This document shows positions 20,374 through 29,400 of a DNA stretch of 34,895 nucleotides, one piece after another (within the stretch, counting starts at the first letter, position 1; each line of letters opens with the position of its first letter). The notes under the pieces were generated by a model, which did no database searches, was not told the DNA's origin, and saw only the letters and a program-made list of their open reading frames with translations. The translations under genes were made by a program, and so were the position numbers. Origin of the DNA: a virus; the IMG/VR virus record IMGVR_UViG_3300034198_015348, positions 1 through 34,895 of that record; one strand, given 5' to 3'.

Positions 20374-21453
20374 ATGTCAGACCCATTAGATCCTTTAGTA
20401 CCGTTTCCAGAAGGTGGTTGGACCTCATACGTAGATGATGGGGGATACGTAAGATTTGGCGCATCAAAACCTTCTGATACTGTTAGCGAAAGAAGTGAAG
20501 GTAACGCCAGACGAGGCGTTAACTCAACAAAGTATAGTGAACTTGGCGTAGGCAGAGACCAGCCGGCTACTATAGCCATCCCTCCTCAATCAATTCTTAC
20601 TCTTCAAGAAGTTACCAATGGGTTTGGTAAATTTAATCCGCCACCGCATAACATTACTAGATCTGTTTCACCAATAGCTTTTGCAAACTATCAAGTAAGT
20701 AAGTCTGCCGATAGTGCAAAAATTTTGAGTATGCAAAAAGCAAACAGACGTGGCTATTTCTATCAAGATTTAGATACAGCTTTTGAAGGTACTAAGAAAA
20801 AACTTAGAAAAAACCTTTGGGGATTTCAATTTATGTTTAACCCTAATTCAATTTCTCATCAAAATACTGCAGATGCTAATACTGACTGGACTAACCTTAA
20901 TGACATATCTAACGCGTTAATAGGTACTCAAACATTTTCAATTAACTTATTTTTAAATAGAACTGTAGATGTTGCACAGTTAGCCCCTCTTGTTAGGAAT
21001 GCACAGGGGTCCGCCTCAGTAATTTCTACTAGCGGTGTAAATAAAGGGTACACGGGAAGAGCTTTGACTAAGGACGATATCTTAGGAATTGTTACACGAG
21101 GCACAGAATATGACTTAGAATTTTTATACAGAGTTATAAACGGAGAACCTTCAAAAAGCCCAACCATGGACTTTGCTACAGCAGATTTTGGCTACTTAAG
21201 TGGAATTCCTGTGTGGGTTAGGTTAAATAATCAAATGAGATACAAAGGTATTATCTCAGGCCTTGGAGTTAATCACCTAATGTTTACTCCTGATATGGTG
21301 CCTGTTGTTACCGAAGTTAGCATTTCGTTTATGCGTATTCCTGCTCCTTCATACTCAACGGATGACTCGTGGTACAAGGATAGATACGGAGATGGAAAGG
21401 TACCTCTATACAAGGGTGCACCAACAGACACGGCGCCGGGAGCGAACCCATAA
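20374..21453 (+). CDS. baseplate hub / tube-initiator protein, 359 aa
   Basis: It contains a GFQFMFNPNSISHQ segment near residues 150-163, then a TFSINLFLNRT strand. The F-x-x-NP-x-S-I pattern is typical of contractile injection system tube/hub-associated proteins that pair with a LysM-like protein. Residues 1-60 are Pro/Gly-rich and probably extended. A C-terminal strand set with GVNHLMFTPDMVPVVTEVSISF completes the fold. The following gene (LysM/gp53-like) overlaps by one base, as expected for this pair. It probably connects tube and hub. The exact T4 counterpart is not certain. Confidence 0.7.
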   Translation: MSDPLDPLVPFPEGGWTSYVDDGGYVRFGASKPSDTVSERSEGNARRGVNSTKYSELGVGRDQPATIAIPPQSILTLQEVTNGFGKFNPPPHNITRSVSPIAFANYQVSKSADSAKILSMQKANRRGYFYQDLDTAFEGTKKKLRKNLWGFQFMFNPNSISHQNTADANTDWTNLNDISNALIGTQTFSINLFLNRTVDVAQLAPLVRNAQGSASVISTSGVNKGYTGRALTKDDILGIVTRGTEYDLEFLYRVINGEPSKSPTMDFATADFGYLSGIPVWVRLNNQMRYKGIISGLGVNHLMFTPDMVPVVTEVSISFMRIPAPSYSTDDSWYKDRYGDGKVPLYKGAPTDTAPGANP

Positions 21454-21731
21454 TGATTTCTTCAGGATCAAGATACTCAGATGGAAGATTTGGTCAAGTA
21501 ACTGATGGGCATTACAAATCTCCTACAACATTTGTATTAAGAAAATTTTCCGGACCTGTTTTTAATAGCTACACTATGTACTCATTTAGTGACGCTGATC
21601 GTATTGATAACTTAGGTTTTATATTTTTTGGATACCCTCAAGCTTGGTCATTAATCATGGACATTAACCCTGAAATTGCTGATCCATTTAATATCCCTGC
21701 AGGCACTCTTATTAGGATCCCTAATGGTTAG
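21453..21731 (+). CDS. baseplate wedge gp53-like / LysM-type protein, 92 aa
   Basis: Short protein with the pattern Y-S-F-S-D-x-D-R-I-D-N-L, FFGYPQAWSLIMDINPEI, then IPAGTLIRIPN. This is the LysM-like core found in T4 gp53 and related baseplate proteins (low initial match, then a Gly-Tyr/Trp turn, and a closing hydrophobic P-x-G-x-x-L-x-I-P). It fits a baseplate wedge or hub joint rather than peptidoglycan binding. The start ATG overlaps the previous TAA, and its 3' end overlaps the next gene by 8 bases. Confidence 0.78.
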   Translation: MISSGSRYSDGRFGQVTDGHYKSPTTFVLRKFSGPVFNSYTMYSFSDADRIDNLGFIFFGYPQAWSLIMDINPEIADPFNIPAGTLIRIPNG

Positions 21732-22650
21732 TGAACTTGGAACTGGGTACAGTAGCCCCGGAATAGCTGGGTCTTTAGAGCGCCCAATAACTTTTAGAGT
21801 TAGTTACCCAAAAACACCTAAATTTAACATATTTGAAGCAGGTGTTGAGTTAGTTCAAAGTGCAGCTAACCATGACATGCTCATTATTGTATATAAAGGT
21901 GCTTTACAAAGGCACATACCTGTAGGTGCAAGAAGACCTCCTCTTAAAAATGACCCAGTTAAATTTACATGGACAGATGGAAAACGTACTAGAACCTTTG
22001 TTGGAAACATACACACCATTGAAAACAACACTACAACTGCTAATAATTTCACAAGAATAACCTGTATTGGAGTATCTTCTAAACTAAAAGGTACAAGTAA
22101 AACAGTGTATAAAAATTTAACTGCTGACAAAATTGTCAAAAGAATTGGGAAAAAATTTAAATTTAAAGTTCTTGCAACACCTAGTGGTAAGAAATATAAA
22201 AACCTTTCCCAAGGCGGAAAAACTTATTGGCAGATACTTAGACAATTAGCAAACGATACTGGATTTGCTCTTAGAGCCGAAAATTCAACTATTATTTTTC
22301 AAGATCAAGATAAAATAATTGAAAAGAAAAAGGCTTCTGCCCCTACGTTTGTACATTACGACTTAGCTCCAATGGGTATTGCCTCTAAACAAACACTTGT
22401 TAGCTTTACCTCTTCAGTTTCTAGACATTCTCCAGAAACATCTCAAGGGGATTCATCCGTATCTGTAGATGTACCAGATGATGGCACTGCAGAAGGTTCT
22501 GGATTTATTGAGCAAGAATTTGGCGTTAATGATTTTGAAATAGAGAGCTACTCTGACGAAACTACAAACACTGTGTTGGTACCAGATGACTGGCAAGAAA
22601 CTTATGGCGTAGTAGACGCAACTACTGTGGATGGTTTTATAAATGAGTAA
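21724..22650 (+). CDS. gpD-like baseplate hub protein, N-terminal part, 308 aa
   Basis: Resembles the late-control gpD/T4 gp27 hub family: a first domain with FVGNIHTIENN and an ITCIGVSSKLKGTSKT strand, followed by LTADKIVKRIGKKFKFKV and YWQILRQLANDTGFALRAEN, the typical gpD middle motif, then a strand reading out ...STIIFQDQDK. The usual C-terminal gpD domain is missing here and is found in the next gene. The last about 70 residues are an acidic Ser/Asp-rich linker. I chose the ATG at 21724 over the upstream frame-open ATG at 21676, because the intervening 16 residues overlap the wedge gene and look unlike a real N-terminus. Confidence 0.8.
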   Translation: MVSELGTGYSSPGIAGSLERPITFRVSYPKTPKFNIFEAGVELVQSAANHDMLIIVYKGALQRHIPVGARRPPLKNDPVKFTWTDGKRTRTFVGNIHTIENNTTTANNFTRITCIGVSSKLKGTSKTVYKNLTADKIVKRIGKKFKFKVLATPSGKKYKNLSQGGKTYWQILRQLANDTGFALRAENSTIIFQDQDKIIEKKKASAPTFVHYDLAPMGIASKQTLVSFTSSVSRHSPETSQGDSSVSVDVPDDGTAEGSGFIEQEFGVNDFEIESYSDETTNTVLVPDDWQETYGVVDATTVDGFINE

Positions 22651-23314
22651 AAGGGGTAAAGTAAGAAGTAAAAAAAAGAAAGTCGCCACAACAAAAGTTG
22701 TTCATAAAGTAGTTGCCGACAAGTCTGGCGCAAAAGAACTTGCAACTGCACTAACTATTGCGGCAAAGTACCCTTATAAAGCAACCGCTTTACTCATGGG
22801 GTTTATACCCCTTAGTCCCTACGACCCAATAAGATTAGTAGGACTTACTGACAATATGGATGGCGTTTGGGTTGTAATGGCAGTTACCCACACTTTTAAA
22901 AAGGAATTTCCTTACAGTATGAGAGTTTCTTTAGGATCTAATGAAAAACTTTTAAACACGCCTGTAAGTTCTCCTGTAAAAGACATAGCTAATGCTGATT
23001 TTATAGTAGATTCTGAAGTTATTTCTGAAATGTTTTCTGAAAATGATATGTTTCTTGAAGTTACTAACGACAACACGGGTGATTTTTTTGTAGAATCTAT
23101 TGAATTTGATGTAGTAACTCCAGAACAATATGAAATTTTAGATAGTAATAACCCTGTGTTTCAATTTATAGAAGCTTTAGATGCAGAAACATATGAGGCT
23201 TCTTTAGATCCTTTTGAAGGAGTTGTCTACAATAGAGATCCTTTTGAAATTACAATCCCCGATTTTACAGGTGCCGATCTTGAGGACAATTGGGTTCAGG
23301 AGTCGTATAACTAA
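22643..23314 (+). CDS. gpD-like hub C-terminal part fused to an acidic tail, 223 aa
   Basis: Very basic start (SKRGKVRSKKKK), then AKELATALTIAAKYPYKATALLMGFIPLSPYDPIRL and GVWVVMAVTHTF. The last pair (hydrophobic strand, then x-V-x-H-x-F) is the typical end of gpD-type hub proteins. This suggests the gpD gene is split between this gene and the preceding one. From about residue 110 to the end, the protein is an extra, strongly acidic segment with no recognised domain. The in-frame TAA directly before the ATG (22640-22642) shows that it must be started separately, by coupling through the 8-base overlap. I see no good ribosome site. Confidence 0.7.
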   Translation: MSKRGKVRSKKKKVATTKVVHKVVADKSGAKELATALTIAAKYPYKATALLMGFIPLSPYDPIRLVGLTDNMDGVWVVMAVTHTFKKEFPYSMRVSLGSNEKLLNTPVSSPVKDIANADFIVDSEVISEMFSENDMFLEVTNDNTGDFFVESIEFDVVTPEQYEILDSNNPVFQFIEALDAETYEASLDPFEGVVYNRDPFEITIPDFTGADLEDNWVQESYN

Positions 23315-23607
23315 TGAACAATAACTATACAGATTTTAATATGGACCCTGAGGGAAATACTAGATTTTACGGAATATACCGAGCTACGGTTGTAGGTAAT
23401 GTAGATACAGAACGTAAAGGTAGACTTTCATTAGTTATCCCTCAAATAAATGGATCGAGCGCTATTGACGCTGTTCCGGGGATATTTCCAGCAAATGTTG
23501 CAGCGCCCGTGTCTGCAACATTAATACCAGCTCTTGGTAAAAATGTATGGGTAATGTTTGAAAATGGGGAAACTGAGTACCCGGTTTGGATAGGAATAAA
23601 ACTATGA
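23314..23607 (+). CDS. baseplate spike / gpV-like OB-fold protein, 97 aa
   Basis: Contains FYGIYRATVVGNVD, then GRLSLVIPQI, ATLIPALGKNVWVMFENGE and YPVWIGIKL. This is the classic OB-fold signature of gpV/T4 gp5 N-terminal domains (Y-x-G-x-V, GRLKV-x-x-P, P-x-x-G-x-x-V-x-V-x-F-E-x-G-D-x-x-x-P-V-x-x-G). It has no beta-helix or lysozyme domain, so the spike tip must be completed by another protein. It starts in a TAATG overlap with the split hub gene and ends in ATGA overlap with gp25. Confidence 0.9.
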   Translation: MNNNYTDFNMDPEGNTRFYGIYRATVVGNVDTERKGRLSLVIPQINGSSAIDAVPGIFPANVAAPVSATLIPALGKNVWVMFENGETEYPVWIGIKL

Positions 23608-23999
23608 TAGCTGTTGAACACCCGTTTAGATTCGATCCACTAGGAAGAATCATAACTACTTCAGATACAAATAAAATCTATTTAGATAGATTAATGACAA
23701 TACTTTCAACGCAGGTTTATCAAAGAGTAATGAGGCCTACTTATGGAACAGATATATCTAGAGCTCTGTATGAAAGTGGACAAATTTATTCAGATTCCGT
23801 AAAAGAATCCATAAATAGAGCAGTTGCCCAATTTTTACCTACATTAAGCATTGTTTCCGTAACTGTTGGAGATATAGACTATAGTGGTTCCTCTGTTGTA
23901 GAAATCCTGGTTTCTTTCCCAGATGGAACAATTAATACTGTCGCTGTAAACAGCAAAAACCTACTAAACGACGGAACTGTAATAGGAGACATTATCTAA
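23604..23999 (+). CDS. baseplate wedge gp25-like protein, 131 aa
   Basis: T4 gp25/gpW-like family: HPFRFDPLGRIITTSD at the start, then the ILSTQVYQRVMRPTYGTDISRALYE core, where the E-P-x-R-x-x-R-P-x-F-G-x-x-L pattern is modified, and a following I-x-x-A-V-x-x-F-x-P stretch (INRAVAQFLPTL). It forms part of the wedge that contacts the sheath. The ATG at 23604, in an ATGA overlap with the previous stop, is preferred over an upstream TTG. The last base overlaps the next ATG (TAATG). Confidence 0.92.
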   Translation: MIAVEHPFRFDPLGRIITTSDTNKIYLDRLMTILSTQVYQRVMRPTYGTDISRALYESGQIYSDSVKESINRAVAQFLPTLSIVSVTVGDIDYSGSSVVEILVSFPDGTINTVAVNSKNLLNDGTVIGDII

Positions 24000-25525
24000 T
24001 GGTACAAGTTAATTACACAGCTAGAGATTACGACAGTTTAAGAACTGAATTAATTAAAGTTGTACAAGCAAGAGTGCCTCAGTGGAACGCTGATGATACT
24101 GCTGATTTTACCCTAGCTCTTGTAGAGTCTTTTGCATATATGGGAGACCTAACCTCTTATTACATTGATCGTGCGGCAAACGAAGCTACTATTAGAACTG
24201 CTACTCAAAAGAGAAGCCTTTTAAATTTTGCAGAAACCATTGGATACAAGCCTTCAGGCCCAACTCCAGCAAGAGTATTGTTAACGTTTAAAAATAATTC
24301 TACTACGCAGTACGTAGATATCCCTGTAGGAACGCAAGCAGTTGGGTACCTAGCCCAAGGACTTTTTACTGAAGCTTATTACGAAACTCTTCAATCAGTA
24401 TCTCAACTTGCTCCGGGAGCATCCATAGATATTCCAGCAATTGAAGGAAGCACTTCTACTGCAGATAATAGAGATCCTTTAACCTATAAAGTTCTTCCAG
24501 TCAGTTTAGGTACTTCAAATGGATTTGCTTACCTTGAAAAAACTATATCTGCAGGCGGTGTAGTTGATGGATCAGTATTTGTTTATGTTGGGCAAGGCGC
24601 TTCTTTTAGAAAATGGAATTACGTACCTAACATGGCTCCGTATGGACCTAATGATAAAATTTTTTCAACAAGGCTTAATGCTGATAACTCCACTACTATT
24701 TTGTTTGGAGATGGCATTAATGGCCAGATACCTGAAAGTGGCGAACCTATTTCAGTAGTATATCGGTCAAGTACGGGCTCTTACGGAAACATTCCAGCAA
24801 AGCAAATTACCACTATTGAGTTTATTCCTGGCCTTGCTAGTCCTCCTTCATATTTAGCTGTTACTAATGACGACCCAGCTTTTGGTGGAGCTGACGGCGA
24901 AAATTTAGAAATGATTAGAAGAAACTTAACTAGGGCTTTAAATACTAGAAACCGCTGTGTGACTTTATCTGATTATGAACAACTTGCATTGACTGTTCCA
25001 GGAACTTATAGAACTTCTGCTAGTTCATCCGTATATACAAGTGTAAATCTTTATTTACAGCCAGACAATGATTATTCAGCAACTCCTGGTCTTGTACTAG
25101 GTCAACCTACAGCCGCATGGTCTCTACTTGCAAGTAACGTACGCAGTGTTTTACAGGAAAGATCTCCTGCAAATACAACAATAACTATTTCACCTCCTGA
25201 GTATGTAGGACTTGAGTTAGAAGTAGATTTGGTAATTGATGAAGCTTATAAACAAAGAGACATTAAAATTGCCGCTGCTAGAGCAATATTAGATATAAAT
25301 ACTGGACTTTTTTCTTTTGCTAGTTATGGGTTTGGAAGCAATGTAACTCAGTCTGAAATTATTGCCACTCTTATGGCAATTCCTGGGGTATTACAGGTAG
25401 ATATAGACAAACTTTACCGTGAGGGTGGGACACCTGCAGTTAATAACATAACTATGGATATTGATGAAATACCATATTTAGAAGCAACCAATTTAGTTAT
25501 TAATGTAACTGGCGGCATTGTTTAG
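23999..25525 (+). CDS. baseplate J-like protein (gp6-type wedge), 508 aa
   Basis: It belongs to the baseplate J family. Early helices read YTARDYDSLRTELIKVVQARVPQW with ALVESFAYMGDLTSYYIDRAANEATI, then PARVLLTFKN and VDIPVGTQ. A central GDGINGQIPESGEPISVVYR motif is typical. GADGENLEMIRRNLTRALNTRNRCVTLSDYEQLALTVPG follows, with a C-terminal EIIATLMAIPGVLQVD region. It dimerises to form the inner ring of the wedges. It directly follows gp25 through a TAATG overlap, as in other contractile tails. The next gene lies 83 bases downstream. Confidence 0.95.
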   Translation: MVQVNYTARDYDSLRTELIKVVQARVPQWNADDTADFTLALVESFAYMGDLTSYYIDRAANEATIRTATQKRSLLNFAETIGYKPSGPTPARVLLTFKNNSTTQYVDIPVGTQAVGYLAQGLFTEAYYETLQSVSQLAPGASIDIPAIEGSTSTADNRDPLTYKVLPVSLGTSNGFAYLEKTISAGGVVDGSVFVYVGQGASFRKWNYVPNMAPYGPNDKIFSTRLNADNSTTILFGDGINGQIPESGEPISVVYRSSTGSYGNIPAKQITTIEFIPGLASPPSYLAVTNDDPAFGGADGENLEMIRRNLTRALNTRNRCVTLSDYEQLALTVPGTYRTSASSSVYTSVNLYLQPDNDYSATPGLVLGQPTAAWSLLASNVRSVLQERSPANTTITISPPEYVGLELEVDLVIDEAYKQRDIKIAAARAILDINTGLFSFASYGFGSNVTQSEIIATLMAIPGVLQVDIDKLYREGGTPAVNNITMDIDEIPYLEATNLVINVTGGIV

Positions 25526-25608
25526 TAAGCCTTGTTTTAAAGGGACTTATACTTAATTATCATAGATCATATAAATGAGGGTTTTAATTACATTATGGAG
25601 ATAGATAG

Positions 25609-26160
25609 ATGCCTGCTGCATACCCCGGTAGTTTAGCTAGTTTTACAGACAAAGTTGATCTTTTTACAACAATTTTTGCAAATGACGTAAATAGTTTGCA
25701 AACTGAGCTTTTATCAGTACAAACAGTTTTGTCAGGATCTCCAACTTTAGGAATAACCCCTCAAATTTTAAGCACTTCCTATGATGCTACGGCGCATTCG
25801 TTAGCTTCTACTCAAACTAGCGTTAATGAAAGACTTAAGAATATTGAACGCGGTTTACTTAATGGCGTAACTGGCGCTCCCTATGTTCGTAAAGACCTTA
25901 GCAGCGTTATATCTGTATCTTCTGGAGTTCCACTAACACTAACAAAAGCTTCGGGCAATAACTCAAATCTGCTTGAAACTACAAACGGTACAACTCCAGG
26001 CTTTAAGCTAACAAAAGACGGCATACCTTTTGTAAATACCGATCAAGTTCTATACGCATCTTCGTCTAATACAGCGTATCAAGGACTGGTAACTGCAACC
26101 TCAGCAGTGGCGCAGTCGGTAGCTAACCTTGTTAGCCCTCTACTTCTTGCTGGGATGTAG
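25609..26160 (+). CDS. tail/baseplate-associated protein, 183 aa
   Basis: The first 45 residues form a helical coiled-coil-like start (FTDKVDLFTTIFANDVNSLQTEL) of a type found at the N-termini of phage fibre or baseplate proteins. A Ser/Thr-rich beta part follows with a GFKLTKDG turn. The C-terminal end is helical (AVAQSVANLVSPLL). GGAG lies about 12 bases before the ATG. An 83-base gap precedes it and contains no clear signal. It is likely a fibre-attachment or short-fibre subunit; the family is not certain. Confidence 0.6.
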   Translation: MPAAYPGSLASFTDKVDLFTTIFANDVNSLQTELLSVQTVLSGSPTLGITPQILSTSYDATAHSLASTQTSVNERLKNIERGLLNGVTGAPYVRKDLSSVISVSSGVPLTLTKASGNNSNLLETTNGTTPGFKLTKDGIPFVNTDQVLYASSSNTAYQGLVTATSAVAQSVANLVSPLLLAGM

Positions 26161-26164
26161 TATC

Positions 26165-26476
26165 ATGGACATCAATACAAGTAGCGCACTAGTACAGATT
26201 ATATCAGCATTTGCGGCGGCCTCTTTTGGAATTTACAAAATTTGGAAAAAAATAGACGCAAGACAAGAAGAACTATGTACAAAGACTATGCTTTTAGATA
26301 GTAAGTTGAACCGTATTGAAAATCAATTTGGTCCAAATGGTGGCGGCATACGTGAAGCTGTTAATAATGTATCTAAAACTGTGCTGAAAATTGAAGATAG
26401 AGTCACTAAGATTGGTGACGACGTGGCAAAGTTGTCTGGTGAATTTAACCAACACATCCGCGAGGGAAATAAATAG
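26165..26476 (+). CDS. small membrane protein with coiled coil, holin-like or DUF2746-like, 103 aa
   Basis: One transmembrane segment near residues 8-25 (ALVQIISAFAAASFGIYKI), a basic boundary (WKK), then a charged coiled coil to the end. The middle carries FGPNGGGIREAVN, like the NGG-(S/G)-x-R-(D/E)-A-V motif of DUF2746-type proteins in actinophages, which are often annotated as membrane or holin-related. It follows tail genes and may act in lysis or at the membrane during injection. I use the ATG at 26165, not the open frame at 26129, because that part overlaps the previous gene. Confidence 0.6.
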   Translation: MDINTSSALVQIISAFAAASFGIYKIWKKIDARQEELCTKTMLLDSKLNRIENQFGPNGGGIREAVNNVSKTVLKIEDRVTKIGDDVAKLSGEFNQHIREGNK

Positions 26477-26498
26477 TTTAATAGGGTTGGAGTAACAT

Positions 26499-29400
26499 AT
26501 GGCCAAGTACGGCTTTGCCAAGTACGGCACTAGAAAATACGGTGAAGTAGAAGCTAACAGAGTTATCTACAACTCAAACATATCCGTATTCCAACCCGAC
26601 TACAGAACTCATAATCTTTCTTGGGAAGTTGTAACCCCTACTGTTGGGGACAGTGCTCTTACGTATTGGAAAATTGTAAAAACAATTGGCGGAGCCCCAG
26701 ATAATCCAAACGAGGGTGTAGTAGTAACTGGTCAAGCTTTTCCAATGGGCGCAAAACTAACACATGTTGATATAGAAAATATTTTTCCAGCCGGAGTAGA
26801 AGTTACATATTCTTTTTGGGTATTTAATGACACTGACTGGCTTTTCTGTGGTTCAGCCGACGCTATAGTTGTTGACAGAAATAATGATGCTACTACTTTA
26901 AAACTTGCAAGATCTCTTCCAGGTGTATGGACTAACTCAACCGGTTCATTTGGAGATGCTGCTGGAGAACCTGATACTGATACAGATCTTTGGTATTTCT
27001 TACAAGGATTAGGGTATCACTACGACTTTTTAAGACAAAGAGTTTCTGTAATTAACAACATGAGTGATTACAGATTTTTTCCTCACTCTTTCTTACCAGA
27101 AGCTGTTGTTGGCTTAGGATTTGAGTACGAACCAAGCCTTGGTGACAGCTACCACAGAGCTCTGTATCGTTCAGGAAACATTATAAATTCCCTAAAAGGA
27201 TCTTCTTTAGGTTTAAAAATCTATACGACTGCTCTTACCCATTATGGGTCAAGAGTACTGCAAGGCAACAATTTAATGCTTGACTACAATGACTCTTCGT
27301 TTGAAGAATCAGTAGGTAGATGGACTACCACAAGAACTATATCTGCTCGTAAATATGCAAATTCATTAGCTGATTTTTCTTTAACTCTTACACCACCTAC
27401 AGAAGTTCTTGCAGATACTACATTTCCTGTTAGAGGTATTGGGTTTGCCGCGTTGTCCGGTAATAATTCAATTCCAGTAGTTATGTCAGGAAATGTAACT
27501 ACTATTGGAATACCTGTAGAGGCTGGAACGGTGTACTCATTTACAGGGTACGCACAAGCTTTATCATCTGGCACTAACACTGTTTCTGTAGATGCTGTAA
27601 TTTCTTGGTACAACAAATCTGGTACTTTAATTTCTTCATCAACAAGCAAAAACACAGTTATTGCATCTACAACAGTAACTCCAAGAACATGGTATCGTTT
27701 TTCATCAGCGACAGCTCTTGATAAAAACATAACTGCACCATCAAATGCAGTGTACGCTCTTCCGTCATTTACAATAAACGGGCAAACTACGTCTGGCAGC
27801 CCTGTAATTGTAGATTACCTATCCTTTAACGTATTTCCTGGACTTGTTGGAAATTCTAACTACGGAGCCGGTTTAGGAACTTATGAAGACTCTAGAACTA
27901 TAAAAGTTGAGCTAGATGGACTTAGAACAAATTACCTTCCAAATCCTGGATTTGATGACGGACTTGGTGGCTGGTTTCCAACCAATGCTTCAGTAATTTC
28001 CGACAGTTCTACGTCTTATTTTGGAGGCGTAAGTTGCAAGCTAACAGCTACTGCTACATCTGCTGGTTTAGCATCTGACTGGATTCCTCTTAAAGCTAGC
28101 ACCGACTATATTTTTAGCGCCTATGTAAAATCCTCTACCGCCGGTAAAAAAGCTAAACTATACATAGAATTTTCTTCTCCTTTAAACGCTACAGATCAAA
28201 TATCTATAGCTAAAGACGGTTTAGAATTTTACTATAACGATCAAGGTACTTCGGCTCCTCATACTGCGTATAGTCAAGAAATTACGCTAAGTAGTACCGG
28301 CTTTACAAGAATCTCAGTTACAACACAATCACCTGAGCTTGTACGTGATGGCGGAGTGCCTATTGCAAAAATGGCAATAATTTTTACAGACCCAGCAATT
28401 GGTAGTCAGTTTTGGGTTGATGCTTGCCTGCTTGAGCAAGGAGACTCATTACGTCCGTATTTTCAAGGAAATGGTGCACCTTACCCAGCAAATCCAATTT
28501 TGGATGAGCACGCAACTTCTGTTGATCTTGGTTGGGAAACTAAAGAGCATTCAAACTTTATATCTAATCCAAGTTTTGCTTCCGCAAGCACTACAGGATG
28601 GACAGGTACTACGGCAACATTGTCTTCAGTAACTGCTTCGTCTGAATCAATACCTTCAAAGTTTGGCACTTACGTTTTAAAAGTTGTTCCTTCAGGAATA
28701 AATAACAGCGCAAGAACTACTTTTTACTACCCTTCACGTTTAACACCAGACTCCGGAGCAACAGTTGCTGCTTTTCCATATGGCGGTGAAGACATAGTGG
28801 CATCCGCTTACGTATACGGAAGCGCGGGAACTTACACGATTTCTATAGGAAATTATAGCAATTCTTTTGTTCTTCCAGCCATGACCGCTTGGAATAGAAT
28901 TCACGTAGTAGGGGTAGTAAGTAAGCCAACAACTACAACTCCAAACAGTACTGTAACTATTTCCTATTCAGGAGCTAGCAGCAACTGGTATGTAGATGGA
29001 GTTCAGGCAGAATTTGGTAGGACACCCTCTCCATTTGTTGACCCTTCAGATACATACACACTGCAGTTAGTAAACCCAACAAATACTTCAGACAATTTTT
29101 ACGCTTCACGGCGTGAGTTAATAGGTGGCGGTAGAAGCTACTACTTCTCTAGAAGAGCAACTAAGATTAATAGATTAGCAAAAACAATTACTAACTATAT
29201 TCCTTTAGGATCTAGCTGGTCTATACAAATTGGTGAGCCTACTCCTGAAGTACCTGAAATTTTCTCATCATTATTAAAGTCTTCTTCCTTTGAAAATAGC
29301 CTTTTTGGTTGGAAGTCCTATGGAAATAGTGCTAACACGGTTCTTACAAGAGCCATTGTTGGCAATGGCTTAGCTATTGCAGCTGATACTCCTTCTTTGG

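Noticed and set aside
22643-22650. Programmed frameshift joining the two gpD-like parts
   Set aside because: Only an 8-base overlap is available, no slippery codon is seen, and an ATG stands right at the join, so coupled initiation is simpler.
25526-25608. Possible promoter (TATACT at 25548-25553) before the 183-aa gene
   Set aside because: No -35-like hexamer at a suitable distance; AT-rich gap makes a chance match likely.
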